Counted from the first letter of the stretch, positions 9,199 to 19,067 are shown. The stretch is 64,000 bases of DNA from Hymenobacter psychrophilus (GCF_900107135.1 NZ_FNOV01000005.1:264856-328855); one strand, 5' to 3'. A program made the numbers and translations. The notes: generated by a model not told the origin, from the sequence alone.

Positions 9199-10617
9199 TC
9201 AGAGGATATACTGGCTCAGGTCGCGGTTACGCACCATGTCATTGAGCCGTTCCTCAACCAAAGCGCGGTCGATGAGGATGCGGGCGTGGGCGCCGATTTT
9301 GTCGGGCACATCGAAGAGGATGTCGTTGAGCAAACGGCTCATAACGGTATGCAGGCGCCGGGCACCGATATTTTCGACTTCGCTGTTCACCTCAAAGGCA
9401 ATTTCGGCCAGGCGTTCGAGGGCCTCGTCGTCGAAGGTCAGCTCCACGTCTTCCGCCTGCAACAGTGCCTCGTACTGCTTGGTGAGGGCATTTTTAGGGT
9501 CCTTGAGAATCTGGTAGAAGTCACTCTTGGTCAGGCTTTGCAGCTCGACGCGGATGGGGAAACGCCCCTGCAGCTCGGGAATGAGGTCGGATGGTTTGGC
9601 GACGTGGAAGGCACCGGCGGCAATGAACAGAATGTGGTCGGTGTTCACGATACCGTACTTGGTGCTCACGGCCGAACCCTCCACGATGGGTAGCAGGTCG
9701 CGCTGCACACCCTCTCGGCTTACGTCGGGGCCGCCACCGCCCTTGCTGCTCTTACTGGCTACCTTATCGATTTCGTCGATGAAGATGATGCCCGAGTTTT
9801 CGGCGTGGCGCACGGCCTCGTCCTTTACCTCGTCCATGTCGATGAGCTTGGCAGCTTCCTCGTCGAGCAGCAGCTTGCGGGCCTCGGCCACGGTTACTTT
9901 GCGCTTGCGGGTTTTCTTGGGCATCATCGAGCCCAGCATATCCTGGATGCCGGCCATGCTGGCCTCATCCATGCCGCCGGGCGCGCCGCCCATTACGCTG
10001 ATGCCGCCGCCGCCCTGCTGCACCTGAATCTCAATTTTACGGTCGTCGAGCTCCCCGTTGCGGATTTTCTCGCGGAACCGCTCGCGGGTGCGCTCGTTGA
10101 GCTCCTGGTCGGAGTCGGGCACCTCGCCGGGGGCCGTGGTGGTGGGGAAACCAAGAGCCGGCTTAGGAGCCGCACCAGTCGCGCCGGTTACGGGCGGAAT
10201 CAGGATGTCGAGAATAACTTCCTCCACAATTTGCGCGGCCCGGACTTTCACTTCTTCCTTGCGGCGGGTTTTCACCATGTTCACCGACTGCTCTACCAAG
10301 TCGCGCACCATGCTCTCCACGTCGCGGCCCACGTAGCCAACTTCCGTGAACTTGGAGGCCTCCACCTTCACGAAGGGCGAGCCGGAAATACCGGCCAGGC
10401 GGCGGGCAATTTCGGTTTTACCCACGCCGGTCGAGCCAATCATGAGGATGTTATTGGGCACGATTTCGTCGCGCATTTCGGGGGCGGCACGCAGGCGGCG
10501 CCAGCGGTTGCGCAGGGCAATGGCCACGTGGCGCTTGGCTTCGTGCTGGCCGATAATGTACTTATCAAGTTCGGCCACAATCTGGGCCGGGGTCAAAAAT
10601 TCCGCGGATTCAAGCAT
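9199..10617 (-). CDS. hslU: HslU, ATPase subunit of the HslUV protease
   Basis: A 472-residue AAA+ unfoldase that normally feeds substrates to the HslV peptidase. Visible features are the N-terminal signature LTPAQIVAELDKYIIGQ, Walker A GSTGVGKT (61-68), the GYVGRDVESM segment, an inserted I-domain with a low-complexity portion near residues 145-230, Walker B IIFIDEIDK, and the C-terminal DLSQYIL tail that docks into HslV. The start at 10617 fits the family N-terminus; the frame extends 35 residues further upstream without similarity. No hslV gene lies next to it, unlike the classical hslVU operon. Confidence 0.95.
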   Translation of the reverse strand: MLESAEFLTPAQIVAELDKYIIGQHEAKRHVAIALRNRWRRLRAAPEMRDEIVPNNILMIGSTGVGKTEIARRLAGISGSPFVKVEASKFTEVGYVGRDVESMVRDLVEQSVNMVKTRRKEEVKVRAAQIVEEVILDILIPPVTGATGAAPKPALGFPTTTAPGEVPDSDQELNERTRERFREKIRNGELDDRKIEIQVQQGGGGISVMGGAPGGMDEASMAGIQDMLGSMMPKKTRKRKVTVAEARKLLLDEEAAKLIDMDEVKDEAVRHAENSGIIFIDEIDKVASKSSKGGGGPDVSREGVQRDLLPIVEGSAVSTKYGIVNTDHILFIAAGAFHVAKPSDLIPELQGRFPIRVELQSLTKSDFYQILKDPKNALTKQYEALLQAEDVELTFDDEALERLAEIAFEVNSEVENIGARRLHTVMSRLLNDILFDVPDKIGAHARILIDRALVEERLNDMVRNRDLSQYIL

Positions 10618-10725
10618 GTATGGAGCTACTGTTTGGAGGAAAGGCTGATATAGTAATTTGTTGTCCTGAGTATTCCGCAGGTTGAACGGAATGCCCAGGA
10701 TGACTTTACAGACAACAGCCAACTG

Positions 10726-11772
10726 CTAGGGCTGTTTCTTGAACAGCGAGTCGAGGTTGCGGGCGACGGTGAAGTAGTTGGCACCTCCAGAAGCATGATA
10801 GCCAGCGTGGGTGTAGTCGAACTGAAACTGGCTGATGCGTAGCATCAGCCCGAACGAAAAGCCTGCCCCACCAGCCGCATTATCGAGGCGCAACTCGCGG
10901 CGCTGTAGGTGGTTGTAGCCCACCCGTACGTTCAGGTTTTTGCTCAGCAGCAACTCGCCGCCCACCACGAAGTGCCGCGCCAACTTGTCGCCCAGGGTCT
11001 TTTTGGGCTTCACCTCAGTCCCATTTTCGTCAATCTGACCACGCTGGCTGGGGTCGAGGTACACAATATCGAGCTGCTGCAGGTGGTGGGCCGCCAGCGA
11101 GAAGCGGAATGGCAGATGCTCGGGCTTGATGGACGCGCCCAGCTCCACATCGAAGGGCATGGGCTCCCGGTCGGCACCATCGTAGGCTTTGAGCTGCACG
11201 CCGGCGTTACGCACCACCAAACCCACCGTGAAATCCTGGGTGGGGTGCTTGAACAGGCCGCCCACATCGGCCAGGGCGGCATAGGAATGGTTGCCGGCAA
11301 TGCCCGAGCCGGCCAGCTTCAGTGTGCCGCCCAGCGTGAACACGCCCGAGGTGTAGGAGTCGGACAAACTCAACGCATACTCGTTCACCGTAAATCGGCC
11401 CAGCGAGTTGCCTGCCGGGTCAAACTGCTCGAAGTCGCCGTAGTTGAGGTAGGTCAGCCCCACTCCTACCCGGCCGGCTTTGGCCGTGTTGAACACGTAT
11501 ACGGCGGTACTCTGCTTGATGTCGGCCAGATAATCGACGAAGCCCAGGGCCAGCCGGCCGTCCATATCGGCGTTGAGCAGGGCCGGGTTGGCATAGAGCA
11601 TAGTGCCATCGGCATCCCGCGACGACGTATTGACACCGCCCAGCCCGGCCAGCTTGGCACTAACGGGCAGGTTCAGAAACGAGAAGGCCCGCTGGCCCCC
11701 AATCTGGGCCTGCGCCGCGCCCAGCGTCAGGCCCGAAGTGGCAAAAATAACGGCGGTGCGGCGTAGGAGCAT
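10726..11772 (-). CDS. porQ: PorQ, type IX secretion system outer membrane protein
   Basis: A 348-residue outer membrane beta-barrel of the PorV/PorQ type. It has a signal peptide ending near AQAQ (residue 23), the start FSFLNLPVSAKLAGLGG, and YANPALLNADMDGRLALGFVDYLADIKQST, which match PorQ as I know it. PorQ anchors the PorZ component of the cell-surface attachment complex that links secreted cargo to A-LPS in Porphyromonas. The gene is 108 bp upstream of hslU, in the same direction. Its ATG is directly bordered by an AT-rich 7-bp repeat array. Confidence 0.9.
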   Translation of the reverse strand: MLLRRTAVIFATSGLTLGAAQAQIGGQRAFSFLNLPVSAKLAGLGGVNTSSRDADGTMLYANPALLNADMDGRLALGFVDYLADIKQSTAVYVFNTAKAGRVGVGLTYLNYGDFEQFDPAGNSLGRFTVNEYALSLSDSYTSGVFTLGGTLKLAGSGIAGNHSYAALADVGGLFKHPTQDFTVGLVVRNAGVQLKAYDGADREPMPFDVELGASIKPEHLPFRFSLAAHHLQQLDIVYLDPSQRGQIDENGTEVKPKKTLGDKLARHFVVGGELLLSKNLNVRVGYNHLQRRELRLDNAAGGAGFSFGLMLRISQFQFDYTHAGYHASGGANYFTVARNLDSLFKKQP

Positions 11773-11776
11773 CTTT

Positions 11777-12011
11777 TTAATTAGTAATTAGGAATGAATA
11801 ATTAAGAATTGCTCAGACTGAACCAGCGAATTATGACAGATTGGAAGTTGGGCGACAGTCAAGATAAGGGACCTTGAAACAAGCAAGGTCTATCTTCTTA
11901 GCTTGAACCGAGTACCCTTTGCAAGATAACTCAATGTGGCTACCTGAACGTGCTGCCCGTCATTTCCGCGCCTTTTCAATTCTTAATTACTCATTATTAA
12001 TTACTAATTAA
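11777..12011. repeat. Inverted pair of AT-rich 7-bp repeat arrays between lon and porQ
   Basis: Positions 11777-11811 hold five heptamers of the type NNAATTA (TTAATTA, GTAATTA, GGAATGA, ATAATTA, AGAATTG). Positions 11977-12011 hold five heptamers that are their reverse complement with a few changes (CAATTCT, TAATTAC, TCATTAT, TAATTAC, TAATTAA). The left array starts 5 bp upstream of the porQ ATG and the right one ends 1 bp past the lon stop codon. The 165 bp between them contain no gene. Confidence 0.85.
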
Positions 12012-12012
12012 A

Positions 12013-14517
12013 TCACTGCACCTCCACGCTCGGACCCAACGGCGCGGGCGCTTCGTCGCGCACCACCAGCTTCATGGGGTGCGCCACTTGCTCGTCCAGC
12101 AAAGCCACACGCAGCACATCGTCCACGCGGTCGGCGTAGTGGATGGTGAGGCCTTGGAGGTAGTGAGGGGCTATTTCGTCGATGTCCTTGCGGTTTTTGG
12201 GGCAGAGGATGATGTCCTTGATGCCGGCGCGGCGAGCGGCCAGGATTTTCTCCTTGATGCCGCCCACCGGCAGCACCTTGCCACGCAGAGTTATTTCGCC
12301 CGTCATGGCCAAGTGGCTGCGGATTTTGCGCTGCGTGAACACCGAGGCAATGCTCGTGAAAATGGCAATGCCGGCGCTGGGGCCATCTTTGGGCACGGCG
12401 CCCTCGGGGAAGTGAATGTGCAGGTCGTACTGATCGAAAAGGCGGTAGTCGATGTCCAGCTCGTCGGCCCGGCTGCGCAGGTAGCTGAGCGCCGTTACGG
12501 CCGATTCCTTCATCACGTCGCCGAGCTGGCCCGAGAGCGTGAGTTTGCCCCGGCCCCGGCTCAGCAGGCTCTCAATGAACAGAATGTCACCGCCCACGCT
12601 GGTCCAGGCCAGGCCCGTAACTACGCCGGCCGTTTCGTTGTCTTGGTACTGGTCCCGGTCGAAAATGGGCGCGCCCAGAATGCGCTGCACGTCGGCGGGC
12701 TGCAGCGTGGCGGGGTAGCTTTCCTCCATCGCCTTGCTCTTGGCCACGTTGCGTACCAGTCCGCCGAGCTTGCGCTCCAGGCTCCGCACGCCGCTTTCGC
12801 GGGTGTAATCATCAATCACGCGCTGCAGAGCGGCGGTGCTCACGCTGGCGTCTTTGGGGCCAAGGCCGTGCTCTTCGAGCAGCTTGGGCCAGAGGTGCTT
12901 CTTGGCAATCTGGCTTTTCTCCTCCAGCGTGTAGCCCGTCAGGTCGATGATTTCCATTCGGTCGCGCAGGGCAGGCTGAATGGTGTCGAGCGAGTTGGCA
13001 GTGGCAATGAACAGCACCCGGCTCAGGTCGTACTCCACCTCCAGGTAGTTGTCGGTGAAGGTCGAGTTCTGCTCGGGGTCTAGTACTTCGAGTAGCGCCG
13101 AGCTGGGGTCGCCGCGGAAGTCGGAGGCCAGCTTGTCGATTTCATCGAGCACGATAACCGGGTTGGCGGCGCCGGCCTTCTTGATCTGGGCGATAATGCG
13201 GCCGGGCATGGCCCCCACGTAGGTTTTGCGGTGCCCCCGGATTTCGGCCTCGTCGCGCACGCCACCCAGACTCAGGCGGGCGTACTTGCGGCCCAACGCC
13301 TTGGCAATAGATTTGCCGAGGCTGGTTTTGCCCACACCGGGCGGGCCGTACAGACATAGAATCGGCGCTTTCAGGTCGTTCTTCAACTTGAGCACGGCCA
13401 GGTACTCGATGATGCGGGCCTTCACCTTCTCCATCCCGTAATGGTCCTGGTCGAGGATGCGCTGGGTGCGTTTGAGGTTGAAGTTGTCCTTGGTGTACTC
13501 GCCCCAGGGCAAATCGAGCAGGTACTCCACGTAATTCACGCTGATGGGATACTCGGCGGCCTGGGGGTTGAGGCGGCTGAGTTTATCGAGCTCCTTCTCG
13601 AAGTGCTTGGCCACGGCTTCGGGCCACTTTTTGCCCTTGGCCCGCTGGCGCAGCTTGTCGGCGTCCTGCTCGGGCCCGTCGAAGCCCAGCTCGTCCTGCA
13701 ACACTTTTATCTGCTGGCGCAGGAAGTAGTCGCGCTGCTGCTGGTCAATGTCGGTGTGGACCTTGGTGTGGATTTCGCGCTTGATTTCGAGGTGCTGAAT
13801 CTCCTTGAGCATCAGCTCCAGCAGCTTGGTGCCGCGCTCCACGCCGTCGTTGGTTTCGAGTAGCTGCTGTTTCACGCTCACCTCCACATTGAGGTTAGAC
13901 GACAAAAAGTGCGTCAGGAAAGCCGGCGACTCAATATTATCAAGCGCCACCTGGGCTTCCTGCGGAATTTCGGGGTTCAGCTTGAGCATGCGCGAGGCCG
14001 CCTCCTTGAGCGACGACACCAGCGCCTTGAGGCTCTTGGAGCTTTTGGCCGGAAAGGCCTCCGGTGCGTAGCTGACGCGGGCCGTAAGGTAAGGCGTCGT
14101 CTGCACTTCCTCCTCGATGCGGAAGCGCGACTGACCCTGGATGATGATGGTCGTATTACCATCGGGCAGCACCAGCATTTTCAGAATGCGGGCCAGCGTG
14201 CCTACCTGGTACATATCGGCCAGCGCGGGGTCGTCGGACTGGCCGTTTTTCTGGGCCACCACACCGATTAGCTTATTGCCTTTGTAGGCCTTACGCACCA
14301 GCCGGATGCTCTTTTTGCGCGTTACCGTAACCGGCAGCACCACACCCGGAAACAGCACCGTGTTGCGCACCGGCAGCAGCGGCAGCACCTCGGGCTGTTC
14401 GCCGGGGGGCAGGGGCTGGTCGGGGTCGGCGGCCACAATGGATACCATTTCGGTGGAGTCGTCGGTCATCAGCAGTAACGAGGATAAAGAAGCGTTAAGC
14501 GGGGTTGAATAACTCAT
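12013..14517 (-). CDS. lon: Lon ATP-dependent protease
   Basis: An 834-residue Lon protease. It has the N-terminal LON substrate-binding domain ([21 protein letters not shown]), a coiled middle, an AAA+ module with Walker A GPPGVGKT near residues 391-398 and Walker [11 protein letters not shown], and the serine protease domain with Ser714 in DGPSAG and Lys755 in GGIKEK forming the catalytic dyad. It degrades misfolded and regulatory proteins in the cytoplasm. The start is uncertain: ATGs at 14517 (MSYSTP) and 14469 (MTDDST) are both plausible; the one at 14559 is less so. Confidence 0.95.
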   Translation of the reverse strand: MSYSTPLNASLSSLLLMTDDSTEMVSIVAADPDQPLPPGEQPEVLPLLPVRNTVLFPGVVLPVTVTRKKSIRLVRKAYKGNKLIGVVAQKNGQSDDPALADMYQVGTLARILKMLVLPDGNTTIIIQGQSRFRIEEEVQTTPYLTARVSYAPEAFPAKSSKSLKALVSSLKEAASRMLKLNPEIPQEAQVALDNIESPAFLTHFLSSNLNVEVSVKQQLLETNDGVERGTKLLELMLKEIQHLEIKREIHTKVHTDIDQQQRDYFLRQQIKVLQDELGFDGPEQDADKLRQRAKGKKWPEAVAKHFEKELDKLSRLNPQAAEYPISVNYVEYLLDLPWGEYTKDNFNLKRTQRILDQDHYGMEKVKARIIEYLAVLKLKNDLKAPILCLYGPPGVGKTSLGKSIAKALGRKYARLSLGGVRDEAEIRGHRKTYVGAMPGRIIAQIKKAGAANPVIVLDEIDKLASDFRGDPSSALLEVLDPEQNSTFTDNYLEVEYDLSRVLFIATANSLDTIQPALRDRMEIIDLTGYTLEEKSQIAKKHLWPKLLEEHGLGPKDASVSTAALQRVIDDYTRESGVRSLERKLGGLVRNVAKSKAMEESYPATLQPADVQRILGAPIFDRDQYQDNETAGVVTGLAWTSVGGDILFIESLLSRGRGKLTLSGQLGDVMKESAVTALSYLRSRADELDIDYRLFDQYDLHIHFPEGAVPKDGPSAGIAIFTSIASVFTQRKIRSHLAMTGEITLRGKVLPVGGIKEKILAARRAGIKDIILCPKNRKDIDEIAPHYLQGLTIHYADRVDDVLRVALLDEQVAHPMKLVVRDEAPAPLGPSVEVQ

Positions 14518-14733
14518 GCGAGGTAGAAAGACGGGCAAAAAAGGGAGTCCGGGTGCCACAATGACAGGCTTAGCCCCCGAACCAGGGCTCCTTTACGGCG
14601 GAGCCGGACCCAAGGTACAACTTGGGCAAGTGCCGTGCCACGGCCAACCTTTGCCACATCGGCAGAACAAAGGCGGCTCGTTCATCTAGGCACGCAACTG
14701 AAAATTGCGTTATCATCCACATCGAAATTTTCC

Positions 14734-14741
14734 TATTTTTG
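14734..14741 (+). promoter_or_regulatory. -7 box TATTTTTG upstream of the PorE-like gene
   Basis: An exact TAnnTTTG match, 38 bp upstream of the ATG at 14780. No good -33 TTG at the expected spacing was found. The rest of the 262-bp lon/porE spacer shows no further gene. Confidence 0.5.
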
Positions 14742-14779
14742 ACCCCGGCCCACTAATTATTGTCAGGGCCACGCCAATT

Positions 14780-16834
14780 ATGCCTCGATTTGTGATTTTA
14801 TGCCTGGTTGGCGCGCTGCTGCTAGGCTTTGGGGTGCCGTTGCCCGTGGTGGCTCAGCAGAAGGCGCCGACCTACGCCCAGCGGCCCCTGTCGGCCAAAG
14901 TTATCCGCCAGCTGCGGGCCCGGCCCGATGCCACGCCGCTGTTTCCGAACGTGAACCGGCTGGCGTATTTCCGCGACAAAAAAGCCCTGCGTGCTATTCA
15001 GCAGGCCGAAAAGCGCAAAAACTGGCCCGCGGCCCGCAACCTGCTCGAAACCTACGTGGGCCAGTTCGGCACCGAGAATTTCTACCGCGATACGCAGATG
15101 CTGTGGCGGCTGGGCCAGCTCTGGGACAAGGCCGGCGACGAGCAGCGGGCCCGTGCCTACTTCCGGTTGGCCCTCAAGCACCGCCGCCAGAGCCTAACCA
15201 AGGTGCAGCAGTACTACGACTCGCTCGAACAGAAGGAAACGGAGTTGTACGTGCCCCTCAAAAAGTACTACGAACTGGTGGAGTACCGCAAGAGCATTGC
15301 TACGTTCCGGCCGCCCAAGGGCGTGTACACCAGCATGGGCGACGCCATCAACTCGAAAAAGGAGGATTACGGCCCCACGCTCAACGCCGATGCCGACCTG
15401 CTTTACTTCACCTCGAAGCGCAAAACCCGCGGCCGCCTGCAGGAGGTTTCCGATGAGGACATCTACCAGTCGCGCTTCGAAAACGGGGCCTGGACCGAAG
15501 CGGAGGCCCTGCCCAAGCCCATCAACTCGCCCTACAACGAGGGCTCGGCCTGCATTACCAAGGATGGCAAAACGCTGTACTTCGCCCGTTGCGAGTGCCC
15601 CACCTGCCAAGGTAATTGCGACCTGTACGAGGCTACCTTCGAAGCCGGCAAGTGGAGCATGCCCAAAAGCCTGGGACCCCACGTAAATTCGCCGGCCTGG
15701 GACTCGCAGCCGACCCTTTCGCCGGGCGAAGACACGCTGTATTTCGCCTCCGACCGGCTCGGCGGTTTCGGGCTGTCGGATATCTGGTTTACCGTGAAGA
15801 ACAAGGCGGGACAGTGGACGGCGGCCCAGAACATGGGACCCGTAGTAAACACCCGCGAGAGTGAGGTGAGCCCGTTTTACCACCCACTCTACCATGTGCT
15901 GTACTTCAGCTCGCGGGGCCAACTGCTGAACTTTGGCGACTTCGACATCTATAAAACCTACCGCACGCGGGGCCGCTGGCAGGAACCCATCAACATCGGG
16001 CCGCTGGTGAACGGCAAAGGCTCGGAGTACTACTTCACCATCGACGCCGACTCGAAAAACCTGTATTACGCCCGCTCTGAGCAGACCGACATGAAGAACC
16101 TGGACCTCTACTCCTTCCCGCTACCGATGGAGGCCCAACCCACCGCCACCACCCACGTCGAGGGCTCGCTCATCGACTCGGTGAGCCGCAAGCCCCTCAA
16201 CGGCCTGGTCAGCATCATCGATACCGATAACGGCATTGAGGTGGCCAGTAAGTACCTGCGCGACGATGGCAGCTTCGATTTCGATCTGATGGAAGGCGCG
16301 CACTACGTCATGCTTATCCAGAGCCCCAACTTTTTCAGCGTGGAGAAAAGCTTCGCGCTCAAGGGCGACACCGTGCTCAGCCTGATGACTAACGCCATCG
16401 ACTACCAGCTGCCGATGGTGTTTCAGAACATCGAGTTCGACCAGGATAAGGCAACCATCCGGCCGGCTATGCACCCCACCCTCGACCGGATTGCCACCTT
16501 TATGGTTGACCACCCCACGTTCCGGCTCAACATTGCGGGCCACACCGACAGCCGGGGTGACCTGGATTTCAACCTCAAACTGTCGCAGGACCGGGCCGAA
16601 GCCATTCGCCGCTACATCGAGCAGAAGGGCAAGCTACCACCCAACCGCGTCGAGAGTATGGGCTACGGCAGCGAAAAGCCCCTAAAGGAGGAGAAAACCA
16701 GGGAAGACGCGCGTACCAACCGCCGCGTAGAGTTCCGCGTTATCAAGCCCGCCGGCGACGAGGAGTTCAAAGCCGACCCGGCTCCTACCGACCAACCCGC
16801 GCCCAAACCCGCGGGTGGGGACGACGGGTGGTAG
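14780..16834 (+). CDS. PorE-like OmpA family protein with beta-propeller
   Basis: A 684-residue exported protein. In order: a signal peptide ending near VVAQQ; a TPR-like helical region (about 70-150, NWPAARNLLETYVGQFG); a series of WD40-like PD40 blades (about 185-440), with repeated phrases such as LYFTSKRK, LYFARCE, LYFASDRLGGFG and LYYARSE; a carboxypeptidase-regulatory-like domain (about 455-530); and a C-terminal OmpA peptidoglycan-binding domain (NIEFDQDKATIRP, AGHTDSRG). This TPR/propeller/CRD/OmpA order is that of PorE of the type IX secretion system, which tethers the trans-envelope complex to peptidoglycan. Paralogous OmpA proteins share the layout, so the exact identity is inferred. 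The stop codon lies inside a palindromic repeat. Confidence 0.88.
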   Translation: MPRFVILCLVGALLLGFGVPLPVVAQQKAPTYAQRPLSAKVIRQLRARPDATPLFPNVNRLAYFRDKKALRAIQQAEKRKNWPAARNLLETYVGQFGTENFYRDTQMLWRLGQLWDKAGDEQRARAYFRLALKHRRQSLTKVQQYYDSLEQKETELYVPLKKYYELVEYRKSIATFRPPKGVYTSMGDAINSKKEDYGPTLNADADLLYFTSKRKTRGRLQEVSDEDIYQSRFENGAWTEAEALPKPINSPYNEGSACITKDGKTLYFARCECPTCQGNCDLYEATFEAGKWSMPKSLGPHVNSPAWDSQPTLSPGEDTLYFASDRLGGFGLSDIWFTVKNKAGQWTAAQNMGPVVNTRESEVSPFYHPLYHVLYFSSRGQLLNFGDFDIYKTYRTRGRWQEPINIGPLVNGKGSEYYFTIDADSKNLYYARSEQTDMKNLDLYSFPLPMEAQPTATTHVEGSLIDSVSRKPLNGLVSIIDTDNGIEVASKYLRDDGSFDFDLMEGAHYVMLIQSPNFFSVEKSFALKGDTVLSLMTNAIDYQLPMVFQNIEFDQDKATIRPAMHPTLDRIATFMVDHPTFRLNIAGHTDSRGDLDFNLKLSQDRAEAIRRYIEQKGKLPPNRVESMGYGSEKPLKEEKTREDARTNRRVEFRVIKPAGDEEFKADPAPTDQPAPKPAGGDDGW

Positions 16835-16987
16835 CACCTCACCCCCTAACCCCCTCTCCACAAAAAGGAGAGGGGGGATTAGTTTTTAGCTCTTTGAAAT
16901 TAGAGCAGCCACAACTAGACTAGAAATTAGCGTCTAGTTCCCCCTCTCCTTTTTGTGGAGAGGGGGCTAGGGGGTGAGGTGCTACCA
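16829..16987. repeat. 48-bp-arm palindromic repeat that supplies both stop codons
   Basis: The left arm (16829-16876) and right arm (16940-16987) are reverse complements with one mismatch. Both start with TGGTAG, so the arms provide the final Trp codon and TAG stop of the two convergent genes. The arms contain a nested stem CCCCTCTCC/GGAGAGGGG around TTTTT/AAAAA. The skeleton (TAGAAA, CTAGTTCCCC, stem, GGGGCTAGGGG) is shared with the palindrome at 40884-41043. Confidence 0.9.
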
Positions 16988-17479
16988 ACTCAACTCCTGC
17001 TCCTCGTGGCCATTGCGAAACAGGAAGCTTTCCTTCTGCTTGCCGGCGCTGAGGTTGACCAGGTTCATCTGATCGGGGAAGATGGTGAGCAGCAGGCGCT
17101 GGCGAAGCATGACGCCGGTGGCATTAGCTGGCAGCGGAGCCGTGAAGAACAGCCAGTGCGAGTCGGTTTCTTTTTGCAGGCCTACCAGCGTGAGCGGCAG
17201 CAGGCGGCCGGCCTTTGTGCTAAGCTGCACCTCGCGGCGCAACAGGCTTAGCAGCAGCGGGTCGAGCTGGGCGCGGGAGAGCCGGTCGATGACGTGGGGC
17301 GCGGGCTGGCCCTGGGAAAGCGCGGCCTCCAGGTCGTCGGTGAAGACTTTGAGGGCTATTTCGAGCCGCTGTTTTTCGGGGTTGAACCGCACCTCCATCA
17401 GGCTGGTGTGGTAGGTGTGCGCCCAGGCCGCGAGGCTGATGAGGAGCAGGAGCGGCAGAATTCGGAAGAGTCTGGGCAT
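16982..17479 (-). CDS. DUF6702 family secreted protein
   Basis: A 165-residue exported protein: a signal peptide (FRILPLLLLISLAAWAHTYH), then a beta-rich domain with SLMEVRFNPEKQRLEIALKVF and TDDLEAAL near residues 30-55, which fits the DUF6702 family found across Bacteroidota. The function is unknown. The ATG at 17479 gives the cleanest signal peptide; a GTG at 17500 is possible but lies inside a hairpin repeat. The last codons fall inside the palindromic repeat shared with the convergent PorE-like gene. Confidence 0.85.
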   Translation of the reverse strand: MPRLFRILPLLLLISLAAWAHTYHTSLMEVRFNPEKQRLEIALKVFTDDLEAALSQGQPAPHVIDRLSRAQLDPLLLSLLRREVQLSTKAGRLLPLTLVGLQKETDSHWLFFTAPLPANATGVMLRQRLLLTIFPDQMNLVNLSAGKQKESFLFRNGHEEQELSW

Positions 17480-17494
17480 GAGTTGGGAGAGTTG

Positions 17495-17599
17495 TTTCAC
17501 GCAGCGTTTCGCGGTGGGTAGCGCAGTGGCTCGCCGTGAGCAGCCACTGCGCTACACGGCGTCATCCACCGCGAAACACTGCGAAACACTGCGTGAAAG
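17495..17599. repeat. Nested hairpin between rseP and the DUF6702 gene
   Basis: The outer arm TTTCACGCAG (from 17496) matches CTGCGTGAAA (to 17599) and the adjoining TTTCGCGGTGG matches CCACCGCGAAA. An inner stem pairs GTAGCGCAGTGGCT with AGCCACTGCGCTAC. The right outer arm contains a short tandem duplication (ACTGCGAAAC). This looks like another imperfect intergenic palindrome. Confidence 0.8.
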
Positions 17600-17611
17600 A
17601 TACAGCGCAAG

Positions 17612-17648
17612 AAAAAGCCGTGCCATCCCAGCGGACAGCACGGCTTTT
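17612..17648 (-). terminator. Intrinsic terminator downstream of rseP
   Basis: A stem AAAAGCCGTGC/GCACGGCTTTT lies about 20 bp downstream of the rseP stop; in rseP direction it ends in a run of five T. It is nearly symmetric and could work from both sides. Confidence 0.8.
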
Positions 17649-17666
17649 CAGTCCACTAAGTCAATC

Positions 17667-19013
17667 CTAGTTTCCAAAGGCTTTGATGAGCGGGTTGATG
17701 ATGAGCGTGAAGGCCATCAGGCCCAGAATAATCATCATACCTACCTTCTGAGCGTTTTCCATGAACGCATCGGAAGGCTTGCGGCCGGCCACCATTTCGT
17801 AGAGCAGAAACACAACGTGGCCGCCGTCGAGGGCCGGGATGGGCAGCAGGTTCATGAAGGCCAGCACCATCGAGAGCAAACCGGTCAGCGTCCAGAACCG
17901 GAGCCAGTCCCAGGTGCCGCCGTACTGCTGGGCAATTTCGATGGGCCCGCCCACCGACTTACGGAACGAGGCTTCGCCACGGAAAATTTTACCGAAAGCC
18001 TTCATCTGGGTCGTTACGACACCGAAGGCCTGCTTGGTACCCACCGGCACGGCCTCCAGCAGCCCGTAGTTGCGGGTTTCAAACTTGAGCAGCGACTTGG
18101 GCAGGAAACCAATTTTGCCGTCCTCATCCACGTTCACGTTCAGATTCATCGGCTGGCCGGCGCGCTCCACGCGTACCACCACTGGTTTGCCGGCCTGGTC
18201 CTTGAGGGCTTTCTGCAACTCGGGGAAGAAGCGGATGGGCGCGCTGCCCACGGTCAGGATACGGTCTTGGGGCAGCAGGCCAGCTTTGGAGGCGGGGCTA
18301 CCGGACACTACCTGGTCCACCACAAAAGGGTCGAGGGGTTGCACGAAACGCTGCTCGCCTTCGTCGGCGAGGCGGTCCATGAAGTCGTTGGGTACGGGCA
18401 CGTCCACCAGTTGGCCGGCGCGGTCAACGGTGTAGTAGGCGTTGGAGCCCAAAATCACGTCGGGGCTGTACACGTCGCTGAAATCGTCGAAGGGCCGGCC
18501 GTTGATTTTCACGATTTTGTCGCCTTCGCGGAAGCCCATTTCCTGGCCCAGCTCACTGGGCACAATGCCGTAGCGCACCTCCGAGGCCGGCAGATAGCTC
18601 TGGCCGTAGCTGAAGGTGAGCAGCGTGAAGATGACGATGCCGGTTAGCACGTTCATGATAATGCCGCCCAGCATCACAATCAGGCGCTGCCAGGCCGGCT
18701 TCGAACGGAACTCGTCGGGGGCCGGCTCGGCGGCGAGGCTGGCCGCGTCCTGGGTTTCATCGACCATGCCGTGGATGGCCACGTAGCCGCCCAGCGGGAA
18801 CCAGCCCAGGCCGTATTCCGTCTCGCCGATTTTCTTTTTGAACAGGGCGAAATTCATTACCCCGGGCAGCGGAAACAGGAAGTCGAAGAAGATGTAAAAC
18901 TTATCGACCCGGATTTTAAAGTATTTGGCGGCCGCGAAGTGTCCGAACTCGTGCAGGCCCACCAGGAGCGAAAGGCCCAGCAACAGGTTGCCAGCCATGA
19001 TTAATCCTTCCAA
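17667..19013 (-). CDS. rseP: RseP, site-2 intramembrane zinc metalloprotease
   Basis: A 448-residue polytopic inner-membrane protease. The zinc-binding HEFGH (residues 21-25) sits in the first transmembrane helix and LLPIPALDGGH in the late helix supplies the third zinc ligand region. Two PDZ-like segments lie between (about 150-200 and 225-310, the second with SGSPASKAGLLPQDRIL). It cleaves transmembrane anti-sigma factors or signal peptides within the membrane. It directly follows dxr, a pairing common in bacteria. A second ATG at 18998 is an alternative start. Confidence 0.95.
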   Translation of the reverse strand: MEGLIMAGNLLLGLSLLVGLHEFGHFAAAKYFKIRVDKFYIFFDFLFPLPGVMNFALFKKKIGETEYGLGWFPLGGYVAIHGMVDETQDAASLAAEPAPDEFRSKPAWQRLIVMLGGIIMNVLTGIVIFTLLTFSYGQSYLPASEVRYGIVPSELGQEMGFREGDKIVKINGRPFDDFSDVYSPDVILGSNAYYTVDRAGQLVDVPVPNDFMDRLADEGEQRFVQPLDPFVVDQVVSGSPASKAGLLPQDRILTVGSAPIRFFPELQKALKDQAGKPVVVRVERAGQPMNLNVNVDEDGKIGFLPKSLLKFETRNYGLLEAVPVGTKQAFGVVTTQMKAFGKIFRGEASFRKSVGGPIEIAQQYGGTWDWLRFWTLTGLLSMVLAFMNLLPIPALDGGHVVFLLYEMVAGRKPSDAFMENAQKVGMMIILGLMAFTLIINPLIKAFGN

Positions 19014-19067
19014 AGGGGGTATTTATTAGGTGATGAGGTGAAAGGTGATGGGAAGCGGGTGCTTAAC

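Noticed and set aside
17415..18647. A 410-codon frame opposite rseP
   Set aside because: Antisense shadow of a well-identified gene; its translation has no recognisable domain.
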